Below, piece by piece: positions 4,858 to 6,396 of a stretch of 6,396 nucleotides of DNA. A program made the translations under genes and the position numbers. Numbering within the stretch: the first letter of the stretch is position 1; each line of letters starts with the position of its first letter. Source of the stretch: Caldifarciminota bacterium UBA3073 (GTDB lineage: Bacteria; Hydrothermota; UBA3073); contig DFBT01000111.1 of assembly GCA_002366725.1 (NCBI GenBank), forward strand, positions 1 through 6,396, given 5' to 3'. Under the pieces are notes generated by a model. That model saw only the letters and a program-made list of their open reading frames with translations. It did not search any database and was not told the DNA's origin.

Positions 4858-6396
4858 TTAATGTCCTAAACACACCAATTTTCTTGTCCTTTTGACTTTT
4901 TGACCTTTCGACCTTTCGACCTTTAATTCACAGAAATAAACACCCACAGAAACCATATTATTCCTTTCATCCTTTCCATCCCATCTCACACTGTAAAGTC
5001 CCGGGGTCTGTCTGCAATTGACGAGTGTTTTTACAAGCCTGCCGGATACATCATAGACTTTCAGACTCACAGAAACATAACCACCGAGTTGGTATTCTAT
5101 TTTCGTATAATCATTAAATGGATTTGGATAGGTTTTAATGAGTCTAACGACAGTGCTGTCAGGTTCACTTTCTTCCTCAATTCCCGTCCCGGTGTATTTA
5201 CAAACCCAGACCTTCTTGAGAGTATAGTCGGTGAAATAATTTGAAAATATAATTTTATCTATTCTATCTCCATCAATATCTCCAGAAGCAACTGTGCCAC
5301 CTATCTTCTGGGCATCTGCTCCAGCAACTTTGGCGTCGTATTCAATATCTACAGGATCCCCTCCGATATAAAGATATACCTCTCCTTCTGGTGTATTTGG
5401 GTCCTCGGGCGATCCGTAACGGGGTGCTCCAACGACAAAGTCTTGGAATTGACTAATACTTGATATTTTTGCACCACAGAAAGTATATCCGTAGTACGAT
5501 TGCTCCTCTCCCAAAAAGATTGCATCTATATTCTCATCCATCGGATCTCCACCAAAGTAGGTAAATACCGTATCGTGAGTGGCATCAAGTGGCTCCCCGA
5601 CTGCCGCTTCATCATACCCGTCATTTTCTAAATCAGGAATGAGAGATATTGTTTCCCCAAAGAAATCAAATGGTCTTGTGCCATACATCTCTACATCTGG
5701 AATCGTGTCCATTGGGTCACCACCATAATAGATATATGTCTTGCCCTGATATGGACCATAAATGATTGCAGTAACAAAAAGGTCTTCATACCCATCTCCA
5801 TTCACATCCTGCCCTGAGGCAAGACGTGTGCCAAAGTTGCTCACCTCTTCTCCATTCAAAATGACATCAGGTATGGTATCGGGCTCGGAACCGCCAAAGT
5901 AGATATACACTCTCCCCACATAATTATTTGTCCCATAAGCCCCCACGATATAATCGTCATACCCATCGTTATTTAAGTCGCCACAGGCAACAGATCCAGA
6001 AAAACCCACATCATCTTCCGATGGCTCAAACAGTTCAACATCAGAAATAGAATCCATTGGGTCACCACCTAAATATATTTTGACCGTCAGTGGTCTCCCT
6101 GCAATTACATCATCATATCCATCACCATTTATATCACCTACTGCCACTGGATGACCATACCCACTGTAACTTTCCCCTATTAGAGTTACATCAGGCGAAT
6201 TATCGAACCCTGGTCCACCGAGATAGATATATATCTTTCCCTCAATACTTCCAGAGACCCTCCCAACAACTATATCACTATGTTCATCTCCATTTACATC
6301 TCCACAATTTAGACTTATGCCAAACCCTCCCGATGCAGTATCTGGATCCGGTATCTCAAGCACCAGTTCAAGATTCTCAAAGGTCTGGGATAGAAG
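4858..6396 (-). CDS. Exported FG-GAP (integrin-alpha-like) beta-propeller protein with T9SS sorting domain, 5' partial
   Basis: The frame is open to the right edge of the window, so the 512 residues seen are only the C-terminal part; the GTG at 6363 is internal and is used here for numbering. Residues ~1-395 form about seven FG-GAP blades. Six have a calcium-loop motif: DVNGDEHSD (22), DINGDGYDD (77), DLNNDGYDD (129), DVNGDGYED (186), DLENDGYDE (244) and DIDGDRIDK (362). Each blade typically ends Y.YxGGDPMD...PDV. Blade six (~295-340) has VVGAP but no calcium loop. A linker rich in E and S leads to a T9SS type A sorting domain (~411-501): TYPNPFNDYTKIEYQL, VSLKVYDVSGRLVKTLV, GVYFCEL, TRKLV. 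Such propellers are usually extracellular adhesion or structural proteins; the partner is unknown. An octamer repeat lies inside the last strand region. The stop is TAA at 4858..4860, with no convincing terminator behind it. Confidence 0.9.
   Translation of the reverse strand, partial: LLSQTFENLELVLEIPDPDTASGGFGISLNCGDVNGDEHSDIVVGRVSGSIEGKIYIYLGGPGFDNSPDVTLIGESYSGYGHPVAVGDINGDGYDDVIAGRPLTVKIYLGGDPMDSISDVELFEPSEDDVGFSGSVACGDLNNDGYDDYIVGAYGTNNYVGRVYIYFGGSEPDTIPDVILNGEEVSNFGTRLASGQDVNGDGYEDLFVTAIIYGPYQGKTYIYYGGDPMDTIPDVEMYGTRPFDFFGETISLIPDLENDGYDEAAVGEPLDATHDTVFTYFGGDPMDENIDAIFLGEEQSYYGYTFCGAKISSISQFQDFVVGAPRYGSPEDPNTPEGEVYLYIGGDPVDIEYDAKVAGADAQKIGGTVASGDIDGDRIDKIIFSNYFTDYTLKKVWVCKYTGTGIEEESEPDSTVVRLIKTYPNPFNDYTKIEYQLGGYVSVSLKVYDVSGRLVKTLVNCRQTPGLYSVRWDGKDERNNMVSVGVYFCELKVERSKGQKVKRTRKLVCLGH
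4889..4924 (-). repeat. Octamer tandem repeat inside the sorting domain of the FG-GAP protein
   Basis: The plus strand has units CTTTTGAC, TTTTTGAC, CTTTCGAC, CTTTCGAC and a half unit CTTT, in perfect 8-nt register. In the coding frame it yields VERSKGQKVKR between the strand GVYFCELK and the terminal TRKLV. Because 8 is not a multiple of 3, gain or loss of one unit would shift the frame just before the C-terminal end. Confidence 0.75.

Noticed and set aside
1..6396. CRISPR array, tRNA, transposase or prophage
   Set aside because: No regularly spaced repeats of 25-40 nt, no cloverleaf sequence, and no transposase or phage motifs were seen on either strand.

Overview
All recognisable genes lie on the minus strand, so they read from the right edge of the window to the left. 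The two large genes end in type IX secretion (T9SS) type A sorting domains: a YPNPF-type start, then V.LKVYDVSGR.VKTLV, then G.YF...RKLV. T9SS is typical of Bacteroidota and related FCB-group or candidate phyla. This combination of huge exported propeller/Fn3 proteins with simple AT-rich spacers would fit an uncultured FCB-like or WOR-3/Cloacimonadota-like bacterium. That placement is an inference; no marker gene is present.

Layout from right to left. (1) 6396..4858 is the 3' part of an exported FG-GAP (integrin-alpha-like) beta-propeller protein with a C-terminal sorting domain; its start lies outside the window. (2) 4857..4640 is a spacer with a short heptamer repeat array, a possible sigma70-type promoter and a small hairpin next to a strong Shine-Dalgarno sequence. 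(3) 4639..1490 is a roughly 1049-residue exported protein with a signal peptide, an Asp-box propeller, Fn3-like modules, an uncharacterised region, a poly-Gly hinge and a T9SS sorting domain. A convincing intrinsic terminator follows it (1432..1468). (4) 1431..1169 is a spacer with a very good promoter (TTGACT-N17-TAAAAT), an SD and an ATG, all pointing at the next gene. (5) 1168..422 is a cystathionine beta-synthase/cysteine synthase family ORF that has lost its N-terminus, including the PLP-binding lysine. (6) 393..130 is a relic of the C-terminal third of diaminopimelate epimerase (dapF), with a premature TGA. (7) The remaining left edge holds a tandem 9-mer repeat and no gene.

The two exported proteins look like surface or secreted proteins that share one secretion route. 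The two amino-acid metabolism genes look like a former co-directional pair, and both have lost their 5' coding parts while keeping their C-terminal parts. The most notable features are this decayed pair, with its regulatory signals still intact, and the short tandem repeats of 7, 8 and 9 nt. One of those repeats lies inside the C-terminal sorting domain of the FG-GAP protein. I found no evidence of a new defence, mobile or RNA-based system, and no tRNA, rRNA, CRISPR array or transposase.
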